Shown here: positions 39,980 to 49,082 of the stretch, piece by piece
Layout of the letters: each line of letters begins with the position of its first letter
Numbering within the stretch: the stretch's first letter is position 1
From: Streptomyces exfoliatus
GTDB taxonomy: Bacteria; Actinomycetota; Actinomycetes; Streptomycetales; Streptomycetaceae
DNA: 64,000 bases
Direction: 5' to 3'
NCBI RefSeq assembly: GCF_000725545.1
Contig: NZ_JNZP01000005.1
Span: 248,001-312,000 of the forward strand
Position numbers and translations under genes: made by a program
The notes under the pieces: generated by a model
What the model saw: the letters and a program-made list of their open reading frames with translations, nothing else
The model's database searches: none
Told to the model about the DNA's origin: nothing

Positions 39980-42112
39980 GTGGCCGCGACGGTTGGCTCT
40001 TCCGGGACCGGTGTGCGCGTCACCGACGCGCGTGACACCGATGCGCGTGACACCGATGCGCGTGACGCCGACGTGCTCGTCGTCGGTGCGGGCCCGGCCG
40101 GCCTGATGCTCGCCGGTGAACTGCGCCTCGGCGGGGCCCGGGTCACGGTCCTGGAGCGGCTGACCGCCGCCACCGACGAGTCCCGGGCGTCCGTGCTCCA
40201 CGCGCGGACCATGGAACTCCTCGACGAGCGGGGGCTCCTCGGCCGCCTGGGGCCGCCGCCGAACGTCGGCCCCGGCCACTTCGGCGGCCTCCGCCTCGAC
40301 CTCGCCGAAGCGGGCGACAGCCCGTACGCCGGACTGTGGAAGGCGCCGCAGACCCTCGTCGAGAAGGTGCTGGGGGAGTGGGCCGCCGGGCTCGGCGCGA
40401 CCGTGCTCCGCGGCCACACCGTGACCGGCCTGGACGACGGTCCCGACGGGGTACGCGTCGAGGCGCGCGGCCCGGACGGCGCCACCCGCGTGTTCCGCGC
40501 CGGATACGCGGTGGGCTGCGACGGCATGCGGAGCACCGTCCGTGACCTGGCCGGATTCGCATTTCCCGGCGAGGACGCCGGCCGGGAAATGATCCGAGTC
40601 GACCTGACGGGCGTCGACATCGAGGACCGCCGCTTCGAACGGCACCCGCACGGCGTGGCCAACGCCCGCCGCGGCCCGGACGGCGTCACCCGGCTCATGC
40701 TGCACGCCCACGGCTCCGACCCCGGGGCCCGCCTCCGGCCGCCGGACTTCGCCGAGGTGTGCGCCCTGTGGGCCCGCGTCACCGGGGAGGACATCTCCGG
40801 CGGGCGGGCCCTGTGGATCGACGCCTTCGACGACGCCTGCCGGCAGGTCACCCGCTACCGGGAGGGCCGGGTGCTGCTCGCCGGGGACGCGGCGCACGTC
40901 CAGCTGCCCGTCGGCGGACAGGCGCTCAATCTCGCCCTCCAGGAGGCCGTCGCCCTCGGCGGCCGGCTCGCGGCCGTCGCGACCGGGCGCGCCGGGGGGC
41001 CCGTTGCCGAGGAAGACGACGTCCTCGACGCGTACGAGGTCCCCGACCCGTACGAGGTCCCCGACCCGAACGACGTCCTCGACGCCTACGACGCCGAGTG
41101 CCGACCGGCGGCCGCCCGGGTGCTCGGCAACATCCGGGCCCAGGCACTGCTGCTGTTCGGTCCCTCCGCATTCGACCCGCTGCGGCAGCTCGTCGGCGAG
41201 CTGCTCGAACTGCCCTCGGCCCGGCGGCACCTGGCCGCCATGATCAGCGGCCTCGACCGGCCCCGCCATGCCGGCACCGGGATCGGCACGGGCGCCGCCG
41301 CCCCCGCACGTACCACCGACCACACGAAGCGACGCAGGAGGAGCATCACCATGGGCAAGCTCAGCGGGAAGGCCGCGCTCGTCACCGGGTCCAGCCGCGG
41401 CATCGGCCGCGCGACCGCCATCCGCCTGGCCCGTGAGGGGGCCCTGGTCGCCGTCCACTGCTCGCAGCACCGGGAAGCCGCCGACGAGACCGTCGCCACC
41501 ATCGAGAAGGAGGGCGGCCGCGCCTTCGCCGTCCAGGCCGAACTCGGCGTCGCGGGCGACGTGCACGCCCTCTTCCTCGGCCTTGAGCAGGGCCTGAAGG
41601 AGCGCACCGGCTCCACCACCCTCGACATCCTGGTCAACAACGCCGGCGTGATGGGCGGCGTCGCCCCCGAGGACCTCACGCCGGCCGCGTTCGACCGGCT
41701 CATCGCCGTCAACGCCAAGGCGCCGTACTTCATCGTGCAGCGCGCCCTGAGCCTCATCCCCGACGGCGGACGGATCATCAACATCTCCTCCGGCCTGACC
41801 CGCGTCGCCAACCCGCAGGAGATCGCCTACGCGATGACGAAGGGCGCGGTCGACCAGCTCACCCTGCACTTCGCCAAGCACCTGGGGCCGCGCCGGATCA
41901 CCGTCAACAGCGTCGGTCCCGGCATCACCGACAACGGATCGGCGATCTTCGACAACCCGGAGGCCGTCGAGCAGATGTCCTCGTACTCCGTCTTCGGCCG
42001 GGTCGGCGAAGCGTCCGACGTCGGCGACGTCGTCGCCTTCCTCGCCGGCCCCGACGGGCGCTGGATCACCGGCTCCTACCTGGACGCGAGCGGCGGCACG
42101 CTGCTCGGTTGA
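39980..42112 (+). CDS. Oxygenase-reductase fusion, PgaM/UrdM type
   Basis: The 710-residue fusion has an N-terminal FAD monooxygenase ([47 protein letters not shown]) and a C-terminal SDR from residue 458 (GSSRGIGRATAIRLAREG, NNAG, YAMTK). PgaM/UrdM-type proteins handle 12b-oxygenation and C-6 ketoreduction. Both domains have Asp/Glu-rich repeats not expected in homologues: three 15-bp units near the N-terminus and a DVLDAYEVPDPYEVPDP insert near residue 350. An internal start at 41351 probably yields a free reductase. Confidence 0.93.
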   Translation: MAATVGSSGTGVRVTDARDTDARDTDARDADVLVVGAGPAGLMLAGELRLGGARVTVLERLTAATDESRASVLHARTMELLDERGLLGRLGPPPNVGPGHFGGLRLDLAEAGDSPYAGLWKAPQTLVEKVLGEWAAGLGATVLRGHTVTGLDDGPDGVRVEARGPDGATRVFRAGYAVGCDGMRSTVRDLAGFAFPGEDAGREMIRVDLTGVDIEDRRFERHPHGVANARRGPDGVTRLMLHAHGSDPGARLRPPDFAEVCALWARVTGEDISGGRALWIDAFDDACRQVTRYREGRVLLAGDAAHVQLPVGGQALNLALQEAVALGGRLAAVATGRAGGPVAEEDDVLDAYEVPDPYEVPDPNDVLDAYDAECRPAAARVLGNIRAQALLLFGPSAFDPLRQLVGELLELPSARRHLAAMISGLDRPRHAGTGIGTGAAAPARTTDHTKRRRRSITMGKLSGKAALVTGSSRGIGRATAIRLAREGALVAVHCSQHREAADETVATIEKEGGRAFAVQAELGVAGDVHALFLGLEQGLKERTGSTTLDILVNNAGVMGGVAPEDLTPAAFDRLIAVNAKAPYFIVQRALSLIPDGGRIINISSGLTRVANPQEIAYAMTKGAVDQLTLHFAKHLGPRRITVNSVGPGITDNGSAIFDNPEAVEQMSSYSVFGRVGEASDVGDVVAFLAGPDGRWITGSYLDASGGTLLG
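40021..40065 (+). repeat. 15-bp tandem repeat, 3 copies, in the oxygenase 5' end
   Basis: Units CACCGACGCGCGTGA, CACCGATGCGCGTGA, CACCGATGCGCGTGA encode (Thr-Asp-Ala-Arg-Asp)3 before the FAD-binding motif. Confidence 0.9.
41336..42112 (+). CDS. Probable independently translated reductase domain (internal start)
   Basis: AGGAGG (41336-41341) precedes an in-frame ATG at 41351 by 9 bases, within the oxygenase-reductase gene. Translation from it gives a complete 253-residue SDR starting MGKLSGKAALVTGSSRG. For PgaM, an internally started reductase that associates with the full-length fusion has been reported, so this organisation is probably conserved. The span given includes the ribosome site; coding begins at 41351. 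Confidence 0.7.
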   Translation, partial: RRSITMGKLSGKAALVTGSSRGIGRATAIRLAREGALVAVHCSQHREAADETVATIEKEGGRAFAVQAELGVAGDVHALFLGLEQGLKERTGSTTLDILVNNAGVMGGVAPEDLTPAAFDRLIAVNAKAPYFIVQRALSLIPDGGRIINISSGLTRVANPQEIAYAMTKGAVDQLTLHFAKHLGPRRITVNSVGPGITDNGSAIFDNPEAVEQMSSYSVFGRVGEASDVGDVVAFLAGPDGRWITGSYLDASGGTLLG

Positions 42113-42193
42113 AACGCCCGCACCCCTGGGGCGCCGCGCCCCGGGGGCGTCCGCCCCGACCCCCCGACCCCGCCCGAGGAGGGTGACTCCCGG

Positions 42194-43468
42194 ATGCCGA
42201 CGACCGTCCGTCCCGCCGAGGCCCCGCCGGCGGCCGCGTCCCCCCGGTCGCGGCTGCGCGAACGGGCCCTGCTGCTCGTCCTCGCGGGCAACATGCTCAT
42301 CGACGCGCTCGAGGTCTCCGTCGTCCTCGTCGCCCTGCCGGCCGTCCGCGCCGACCTCGGACTGGCGGTGTGGCAGGCGCAGGGGGTGATGAGCGGCTTC
42401 GCCCTCGGCTTCGCCGCGCTGCTGCTGCTCGGCCCGCGCATCACCGCGCGATGGGGCCGGCGCCGCGTCTACCTGCTCTCGCTCCCCGTGTTCACCGCCG
42501 CCTCGGTGGTGGGAGGGCTCGCCGAGGACGGCGCCGTCCTGATCGCCGCCCGGGTGGTCACCGGCGCCTGCGCGGCGCTCACCGCGCCCACCGGCCTCGC
42601 CATCATCAGCACCGCCTTCCCCGAAGGAGCGGAGCGGCGCAGGGCCGTCTCCGTCTACTCCCTGTTCGGGGCGGCCGGGTTCACCCTCGGGCTGCTCTCG
42701 GCCGGCGCCCTCACCGGCCTGAGCTGGCGGTGGGACGTCGTCCTGCCGGGGCCGGTCGCCCTGGTCCTGCTGCTGTTCGGCCTGCGGCTGCTCCCGGCGG
42801 ACGACGCGTCCGTACGGAACGGGCCCCGGCCGACGGCAGCCCTGCTGCGGCACGGCCCGCTGCTCCGCTCCGCGGTCGGCGCCGCCCTCCTCAACGGCAC
42901 CTATCTCGGCCTGCTCGTCCTGCTCACCCTCCACTTCCAGGCCCGGTTCGGCTGGGACGCCTGGCGGACGGCCCTCGCCTTCCTGCCCGCCTGCCTGCCG
43001 CTCGTCCTCTCGCTGCCCTTCGCCGGGCGGCTCGTCGAACGGTTCGGGGCCGCCCGGCTCGTCGCGGCGGGCGCCGCGGCGGCGCTGCTCGGTCAGGCGC
43101 TCCACCTGCGGCCCGGCGCCCTGGACGACTACGCGTCCGGAGTCCTGCCCGGCCTGCTGTTCGTCGGTGCCGCGTTCGTGCTCTCCTTCGCCGCGCTGAA
43201 CCTGCAGGCGCTCGCCTCGGTTCCGGCGCCGCAGCGCCCGGCGGCCGTGCCGCTGTACCAGGCGGGCGTGCAGCTCGGCGTGGTCCTCGTCCTGCCGGCG
43301 GTCGCCCTTCTCTCCACGGTCGGCGACGGACTGCGGGCGCCGCTCGCGCTGCTCACGGCGCTCGCCGCCGTCGGCGTCCTCACGGCCCTCACCGGACTGC
43401 GTGGCGACCGCCCGGACCGGCCGCCCGTCCCCAAGAAACCCTCAGGCCCCTCAGGAGAAACAGCGTGA
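42194..43468 (+). CDS. MFS exporter (UrdJ-like)
   Basis: The 424-residue membrane protein has about 12 helices, with DALEVSVVLVALPAVRADLG in helix 1 and RITARWGRRRVYL after helix 2, as in antibiotic exporters. Its place between the oxygenase-reductase and the C-glycosyltransferase matches UrdJ-type transporters, suggesting efflux and self-resistance for the angucycline. It overlaps the glycosyltransferase start (GTGA). Confidence 0.9.
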   Translation: MPTTVRPAEAPPAAASPRSRLRERALLLVLAGNMLIDALEVSVVLVALPAVRADLGLAVWQAQGVMSGFALGFAALLLLGPRITARWGRRRVYLLSLPVFTAASVVGGLAEDGAVLIAARVVTGACAALTAPTGLAIISTAFPEGAERRRAVSVYSLFGAAGFTLGLLSAGALTGLSWRWDVVLPGPVALVLLLFGLRLLPADDASVRNGPRPTAALLRHGPLLRSAVGAALLNGTYLGLLVLLTLHFQARFGWDAWRTALAFLPACLPLVLSLPFAGRLVERFGAARLVAAGAAAALLGQALHLRPGALDDYASGVLPGLLFVGAAFVLSFAALNLQALASVPAPQRPAAVPLYQAGVQLGVVLVLPAVALLSTVGDGLRAPLALLTALAAVGVLTALTGLRGDRPDRPPVPKKPSGPSGETA

Positions 43469-44610
43469 AGATCCTCTTCGTGGCCGCGGGCAGCCCCGCC
43501 ACGGTGTTCGCCCTGACACCACTGGCCACCGCGGCACGCAACGCCGGTCACCAGGTGATCATGGCCGCCAACGACGACATGATGCCCGTCGTCGCGTCCA
43601 TGGCCCTGCCCGGCGTCCCGACCACCGACCTGCCCATCCGCCACTTCATCACCACCGACCGCCACGGGAAGCCGCTCGACATCCCCGCCGACCCGCTGGA
43701 GCAGGCGCACTTCACCGGCGCCTGGTTCGCCCGGATGGCCCTCGCGGGCCTGGACCGGCTCACGGCGCTCGCCGAGCAGTGGCGGCCCGACGTGGTCGTC
43801 GGCGGCACCCTCAGCTACGTCGCGCCGCTGCTCGCGGCCCGGCTCGGCGTCCCGCACGTCCGGCAGACCTGGGACGGCGTCGACTCGGACGAGATCCACC
43901 GCGGCGCCGAGGCCGAACTCGTCTCGGACCTCCCGGACTTCGACCTCGACGGGCTGTCCACGCCCGACCTCCTCATCGACATCTGCCCGCCCAGCCTCCG
44001 CCCCGCCGACGCCGCCCCGGCCCTGCCGATGCGGCACGTCTCCGTCACCCGGCAGGCCGGCCGCCTCGAACCCTGGATGTACACGCGCGGCGACCGCCCC
44101 AGGATCCTCGTCACCTCCGGCAGCCGCGTCGCCAAGGACAGCTACGACCACAACTTCGAGTTCCTGCGCACCCTCGCCGGCGACCTGGCCGGCTGGGACG
44201 CCGAGCTGGTCGTCGCCGCCCCCGAGGCCGTCGCCGAGGCGCTGCGCCCCGAGCTGCCCGGCGTACGCCTCGGCTGGCTGCCGCTGGACGTCGTCGCGCC
44301 CACCTGCGACCTGTTCGTGCACCACGCCGGCGGGGTCTCCACCCTCACCGGACTCGCCGCCGGCGTTCCCCAGCTCCTCATCCCCAAGGGCGCCGTGCTC
44401 TGCGTCCCGGCGCAGCGCGTCGCCGACCAGGGCGCGGCCGTCACCCTGCTGCCCGGCGAGGACACCCCCGCCGCGGTCACCGAGGCGTGTCACAACCTTC
44501 TTGAGCAGCCCTCCTACCGCACACGGGCGGGCGAGCTCGCCGCGGAGGTGGCCGGGATGCCGTCCCCCGCGGCCCTCGTCCCCGCACTCGAACGACTCCT
44601 GCGCGACTGA
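43465..44610 (+). CDS. C-glycosyltransferase, UrdGT2-like
   Basis: The 381-residue GT1/GT-B enzyme strongly resembles UrdGT2: MKILFVAAGSPATVFALTPL, TTDLPIRHFITTDR, RPRILVTSGSRVAKDSYD, and the acceptor/donor motif LFVHHAGGVSTLTGLAAGVP. UrdGT2 attaches D-olivose through a C-C bond at C-9 of the angucyclinone. It is the only glycosyltransferase in the cluster, so one C-linked sugar is predicted. The GTG start overlaps the exporter stop. Confidence 0.93.
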   Translation: MKILFVAAGSPATVFALTPLATAARNAGHQVIMAANDDMMPVVASMALPGVPTTDLPIRHFITTDRHGKPLDIPADPLEQAHFTGAWFARMALAGLDRLTALAEQWRPDVVVGGTLSYVAPLLAARLGVPHVRQTWDGVDSDEIHRGAEAELVSDLPDFDLDGLSTPDLLIDICPPSLRPADAAPALPMRHVSVTRQAGRLEPWMYTRGDRPRILVTSGSRVAKDSYDHNFEFLRTLAGDLAGWDAELVVAAPEAVAEALRPELPGVRLGWLPLDVVAPTCDLFVHHAGGVSTLTGLAAGVPQLLIPKGAVLCVPAQRVADQGAAVTLLPGEDTPAAVTEACHNLLEQPSYRTRAGELAAEVAGMPSPAALVPALERLLRD

Positions 44611-44635
44611 CGCCGGAAGCGAAAGGACCACCCCT

Positions 44636-45703
44636 ATGAAGGCCCTGGTGCTCTCAGGCGGGTCAGGCACGCGCCTGCGCCCCTTCACCTACTCGATGCC
44701 GAAACAGCTGATCCCGGTCGCCAACACCCCGGTGCTCGTCCACGTCCTGCGCAACATCACCGACCTGGGCGTCACCGAGATCGGCGTGGTCGTCGGCGAC
44801 CGTGCCGCCGAGATCGAGGCGGTCGTCGGCGACGGCTCCCGGTTCGGCGCGCGCGTCACCTACCTGCGGCAGGACGCGCCGCGCGGCCTCGCCCACACCG
44901 TCGCCATCGCCCGTGACTTCCTCGGCGACGACGACTTCGCGATGTACCTCGGCGACATCATGCTCCCCGACGGCATCGTCGACGCGGCCGCCGAGTTCAC
45001 CGCCCGGCGGCCCGCCGCGCAGGTCCTCGTGCACAAGGTCGCCGACCCGCGCGCGTTCGGCGTCGTCGAGCTCGGCCCGGACGGCGAGGTGCTCGGCCTG
45101 GTCGAGAAGCCGCAGGAGCCGCGGAGCGACCTCGCCCTGTGCGGGGTGTACTTCTTCACCTCCGCCGTGCACGAGGCGGTCGCCGCGATCAAGCCGGGCC
45201 CGCGCGGCGAACTGGAGATCACCGACGCCGTGCAGTGGCTGGTGAGCGCGGGCGCCCCCGTCCGCGCCCACCACTACTCCGGCTACTGGAAGGACACCGG
45301 CCGGGTCGAGGACGTCCTGGACTGCAACCGCTACCTGCTGGACGCCGTCCGAGGCTCGGTCGCGGGTCACGTCGACGAGGGCAGCGAACTCATCGGACCG
45401 GTCGTCGTCGAGGAGGGCGCGCGGATCGTGCGCTCCCGCGTCACGGGGCCCGTCGTCGTGGGTGCCGGCTCCGTCGTCCGGGACAGCCACCTCGGCCCGT
45501 ACACCTCGGTCGGCCGCGACTGCGTGGTCGTGGGCAGCCGCCTGGAGGACTCCATCGCCCTCGACGGAGCCTCCGTCACCGGCATCCGCAGTCTGCGGCA
45601 CTCCGTCATCGGCCGGTCCGCATCGGTCGGCCCGACCGGCGGCGGCGCGGACCACGTCCGGCTCGTCGTCGGCGACCACACGCGCGTGGAGGTGGCCTCG
45701 TGA
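44636..45703 (+). CDS. rmlA: Glucose-1-phosphate thymidylyltransferase (long RmlA)
   Basis: The 355-residue enzyme makes dTDP-glucose. It has the nucleotidyltransferase motif LSGGSGTRLRPFTYSMPKQL, LGDIMLPDG, GVVELGPDGEVLGLVEKP and a C-terminal left-handed beta-helix part (VVVGAGSVVRDSHLG), the long form used in antibiotic sugar pathways (UrdG, StrD). It overlaps rmlB by GTGA. Confidence 0.95.
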   Translation: MKALVLSGGSGTRLRPFTYSMPKQLIPVANTPVLVHVLRNITDLGVTEIGVVVGDRAAEIEAVVGDGSRFGARVTYLRQDAPRGLAHTVAIARDFLGDDDFAMYLGDIMLPDGIVDAAAEFTARRPAAQVLVHKVADPRAFGVVELGPDGEVLGLVEKPQEPRSDLALCGVYFFTSAVHEAVAAIKPGPRGELEITDAVQWLVSAGAPVRAHHYSGYWKDTGRVEDVLDCNRYLLDAVRGSVAGHVDEGSELIGPVVVEEGARIVRSRVTGPVVVGAGSVVRDSHLGPYTSVGRDCVVVGSRLEDSIALDGASVTGIRSLRHSVIGRSASVGPTGGGADHVRLVVGDHTRVEVAS

Positions 45704-46686
45704 GGATCCTCGTCACCGGCGGCGCCGGTTTCATCGGCTCCCACTTCGTCCGCGGGCTGCTCGCGAACCACTACCCGCGCTGGGCGGACGCACAGGTCAC
45801 GGTCCTGGACAAGCTGACGTACGCCGGCAACCGCGACAACCTGCCCGCGTCCCACCCCCGCATGGAGTTCGTCCGCGGCGACGTCTGCGACCACGCGCTG
45901 CTGCGCGAACTGCTGCCGGGCCACGACGCCGTCGTGCACTTCGCCGCCGAGTCGCACGTGGACCGGTCCCTCCAGGGCGCCACGGACTTCTTCCGCACCA
46001 ACGTCCTCGGTACGCAGATCCTCTTCGACGCGGCCGTCGCCGCGGGCACGCCCCGCGTCGTCCACGTCTCCACCGACGAGGTGTACGGCTCGCTGGCCGA
46101 GGGCTCCTGGACGGAGGACATGCCGCTGCTGCCCAACTCGCCGTACGCCGCCTCCAAGGCGTCCTCCGACCTGGTCGCCCGCGCCTACTGGCGCAGCCAC
46201 GGCCTGAACGTGTCGGTCACCCGCTGCTCCAACAACTACGGGCCGTACCAGCACCCCGAGAAGCTGATCCCGCTGTTCGTCACGAACCTGCTCGAAGGCA
46301 GTCCGGTCCCGCTGTACGGCGACGGGCGCAACGTCCGCGAGTGGCTGCACGTCGACGACCACTGCCGGGGCATCGCGCTCGTCCTCGACGGCGGCCGGGC
46401 GGGCGAGGTGTACAACATCGGCGGCGGCAACGAGCACACCAACCTGGAAATCACTCACCAGCTGCTCGAACTGCTCGGCGCGGGACCGGAGATGATCCGG
46501 CGGGTGGCGGACCGGCAGGGCCACGACCTGCGCTACTCGGTCGACGAGACGAAGATCCGCGAGGAGCTGGGCTACGCGCCGGCGATCGACTTCGCGCGGG
46601 GCCTCGCCGACACCGTCGACTGGTACCGGGACCACCCGGACTGGTGGAAGCCCGCCAAGCACCGGACGGAGCACGGCACGGCCTGA
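45700..46686 (+). CDS. rmlB: dTDP-glucose 4,6-dehydratase
   Basis: The 328-residue extended SDR has ILVTGGAGFIGSHFVRG, the dehydratase signature STDEVYGS, catalytic YAASK, and NNYGPYQHPEKLIPLF. It converts dTDP-glucose to dTDP-4-keto-6-deoxyglucose, the branch point of the deoxysugar route. The GTG start lies in the rmlA overlap. Confidence 0.96.
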   Translation: MRILVTGGAGFIGSHFVRGLLANHYPRWADAQVTVLDKLTYAGNRDNLPASHPRMEFVRGDVCDHALLRELLPGHDAVVHFAAESHVDRSLQGATDFFRTNVLGTQILFDAAVAAGTPRVVHVSTDEVYGSLAEGSWTEDMPLLPNSPYAASKASSDLVARAYWRSHGLNVSVTRCSNNYGPYQHPEKLIPLFVTNLLEGSPVPLYGDGRNVREWLHVDDHCRGIALVLDGGRAGEVYNIGGGNEHTNLEITHQLLELLGAGPEMIRRVADRQGHDLRYSVDETKIREELGYAPAIDFARGLADTVDWYRDHPDWWKPAKHRTEHGTA

Positions 46687-46781
46687 CGCCCGCCGAGGGC
46701 ACGGCCTGACCACCGCTGCCCCGGCCTCCGTACGGGGGCTCCCGCCTCCGACCCTCCCGCACAGGAACAGGAGCCAGCGCA

Positions 46782-47531
46782 ATGCACATCCTGGGGAACG
46801 GCTTCCTCGCCCGGAGCCTGCAGCCGTTAGCCGACCGCCATCCCGACACCGTCGTCCTCGCCGCGGGCGTCTCCTGGGCGAGCTGCGTCTCCGAGGAGGA
46901 GTTCGCCCGGGAACGCGCGATGCTCGCCGACACCGCCCGCCGCTGCGCCGACACCGGCCGGCGCCTCCTCTTCTTCTCCACCTCCTCCGCCGGTCTCTAC
47001 GGTCCCCTCGACCGCCCGGCCCGCGAGGACGGGCCGGCCACCCCTTCGACGGCCTACGGCGCCCACAAGCTCGCCCAGGAGGAGCTGCTGCGGGCGAGCG
47101 GCGCCGACCACCTGATCCTGCGCCTGAGCCACCTCGTCGGCCCCGGCCAGCCCGAGCACCAGCTGCTGCCGACCCTGGTCCGGCACCTGCGCGAGGGCGC
47201 CGTCCAGGTGCACCGGGGCGCCACCCGGGACCTGATCGCGGTCGAGGACGTGATCAGGGTCATCGACCGGCTGCTCGGGCTCGGTCTGCGCTCCGGCACC
47301 GTCAACGTCGCCTCCGGCACGGCCGTACCGGTCATGGAGATCGTCGACCACCTCCGGCTGCGCCTGAACGGGTCCGCCCGGGTCGACCAGGTGGACGCGG
47401 GACCGATCCACCCGCACACCGTCTCCGTCGCGAAGCTGCACCGGCTCCTTCCCGGGGCCGACACCCCGGGGGCAGGGCCGGACTACTTCCGCATGGTCCT
47501 CGACGCGTACACGGCGACGGTCCCCGTCTGA
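46782..47531 (+). CDS. NDP-hexose 4-ketoreductase (UrdR/LanR-like)
   Basis: The 249-residue SDR-like protein has ILGNGFLARSLQPL in place of the classical Gly motif and catalytic YGAHK. Size and position match the 4-ketoreductases of olivose pathways, which make the last step to dTDP-D-olivose. An in-frame TTA codon at 46827-46829 (Leu16) puts translation under the rare bldA tRNA. ATG has CAGGAGCC upstream. Confidence 0.85.
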   Translation: MHILGNGFLARSLQPLADRHPDTVVLAAGVSWASCVSEEEFARERAMLADTARRCADTGRRLLFFSTSSAGLYGPLDRPAREDGPATPSTAYGAHKLAQEELLRASGADHLILRLSHLVGPGQPEHQLLPTLVRHLREGAVQVHRGATRDLIAVEDVIRVIDRLLGLGLRSGTVNVASGTAVPVMEIVDHLRLRLNGSARVDQVDAGPIHPHTVSVAKLHRLLPGADTPGAGPDYFRMVLDAYTATVPV

Positions 47532-47630
47532 CCCGCGGGCGGCCGCCCCCGCCCCGCCCGCCCCGCCTGTTTTCAGCCACCGGTCCCACCCGTCCCGCCC
47601 GCACCTCCCGAACCCCAGGAGAGAGCTCCC

Positions 47631-49082
47631 ATGCCGCACCGGACCATCCGGACCCTCGTCCGCACCGGGCTCAAGCCGCGCGAGGACAGGACGCTCGCCG
47701 ACCGCCTCGCCGCCTCCGCCGCGGCCACCGACGGCGCGCACCTGCGCACCGCGGACTTCACCGGCTGGCTGGCCGGCCGTGGCCGCGAGCACGCCTTCCG
47801 GGTCGACCGGATCCCCTTCGCGGCGCTCGACGGCTGGTCGTTCGAGGAGGGGACGGGCAATCTGCGGCACCATACCGGCCGGTTCTTCAGCGTCGAGGGC
47901 CTGCACGTCACGGAGAAGGGCGAGCCGCACGGCGAAGGCCCGGCCGCCGAGTGGTTCCAGCCGACGATCCGGCAGCCCGAAGTCGGCCTCCTCGGCATCC
48001 TGGCCAAGGAGTTCGACGGCGTGCTGCACTTCCTCATGCAGGCGAAGATGGAGCCGGGCAACCCCAACCTGCTCCAGCTCTCGCCCACCGTGCAGGCCAC
48101 CCGCAGCAACTACACCAAGGCCCACCGGGGCGCCGCCGTCCGCCACATCGACCACTTCTTCGGTCCCGGCCGCGGCAGGGTGCTCGTCGACAGCCTTCAG
48201 TCGGAGCACGGCTCCTGGTTCTTCCGGAAGTCCAACCGCAACATGGTGGTGGAGGCGCTCGGTGACGTGGAGCCGCACGAGGACTTCTGCTGGCTGACCC
48301 TGGGCCAGCTGCACGCCCTGCTGCACCGCGACAACACCGTCAACATGGACTCCCGTACCGTCCTGTCCTGCCTGCCACCGGCCACGTACCCCACCCTCTT
48401 CGGCGGTCCGGCCGCGCACGAGGCGTCCGCCCTGCTCGGCGACACCGAACTGCTCTCCTGGCTCACCGGCGAGCGGACCCGGCACCACGTCCGCGCCGAG
48501 ACCGTCCCGCTCGCCGGGCTGCCCGGCTGGACGCTCCGCGACGACGCCATCGGCCACGACGAGGGCCGGTACTTCGAGGTCGTCGCCGTCGACGTACGGG
48601 CGGACAGCCGCGAGGTGTCCGGCTGGACGCAGCCGCTGTTCGCCCCGGTCGGCCGGGGCGTCACGGCCTTCCTGACACGGGAGTTCGACGGGGTGCCGCA
48701 CGTCCTTGTGCACGCGCGCGTGGAGGGCGGTTTCCTCGACACCGTGGAACTCGGGCCCACCGTCCAGTGCACCCCCGGCAACCACGCCCACCTGCCCCCG
48801 GAGCGGCAGCCCGCCTTCCTCGGCACCGTGCTCGCGGCCGGTCCCGAGCGCATCAGGTACGAGGCCCTGCACGCCGAGGAGGGCGGCCGTTTCCACCACG
48901 CGGAGAGCCGCTACCTCGTCGTCGACGCGGACGAGGAGACCGCGCCCGCCGACCCGCCCCCCGGCTTCGCCTGGGTCACGCCCGCGCAGCTCTCCACGCT
49001 GGTGCGGCACGGCCACTACCTGAACGTCCAGGCCCGCACGCTGCTCGCCATCCTCAACGCGCTGCCCGGGCAGGCACGATGA
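47631..49082 (+). CDS. NDP-hexose 2,3-dehydratase (UrdS/TylX3 type)
   Basis: The 483-residue protein has the internal duplication of this family: LGILAKEFDGVLHFLMQAKM followed by LSPTVQAT in the first half, and FLTREFDGVPHVLVHARVE with LGPTVQCT in the second. It removes water across C-2/C-3 to start 2-deoxygenation. It overlaps the 3-ketoreductase gene by ATGA, matching the paired biochemistry. Confidence 0.94.
   Translation: MPHRTIRTLVRTGLKPREDRTLADRLAASAAATDGAHLRTADFTGWLAGRGREHAFRVDRIPFAALDGWSFEEGTGNLRHHTGRFFSVEGLHVTEKGEPHGEGPAAEWFQPTIRQPEVGLLGILAKEFDGVLHFLMQAKMEPGNPNLLQLSPTVQATRSNYTKAHRGAAVRHIDHFFGPGRGRVLVDSLQSEHGSWFFRKSNRNMVVEALGDVEPHEDFCWLTLGQLHALLHRDNTVNMDSRTVLSCLPPATYPTLFGGPAAHEASALLGDTELLSWLTGERTRHHVRAETVPLAGLPGWTLRDDAIGHDEGRYFEVVAVDVRADSREVSGWTQPLFAPVGRGVTAFLTREFDGVPHVLVHARVEGGFLDTVELGPTVQCTPGNHAHLPPERQPAFLGTVLAAGPERIRYEALHAEEGGRFHHAESRYLVVDADEETAPADPPPGFAWVTPAQLSTLVRHGHYLNVQARTLLAILNALPGQAR

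Noticed and set aside
38909..43105. 1398-codon minus-strand ORF opposite aromatase, fusion oxygenase and exporter genes
   Set aside because: It is antisense to five recognised genes and consists of Gly/Asp/Val/Arg-rich low-complexity sequence.
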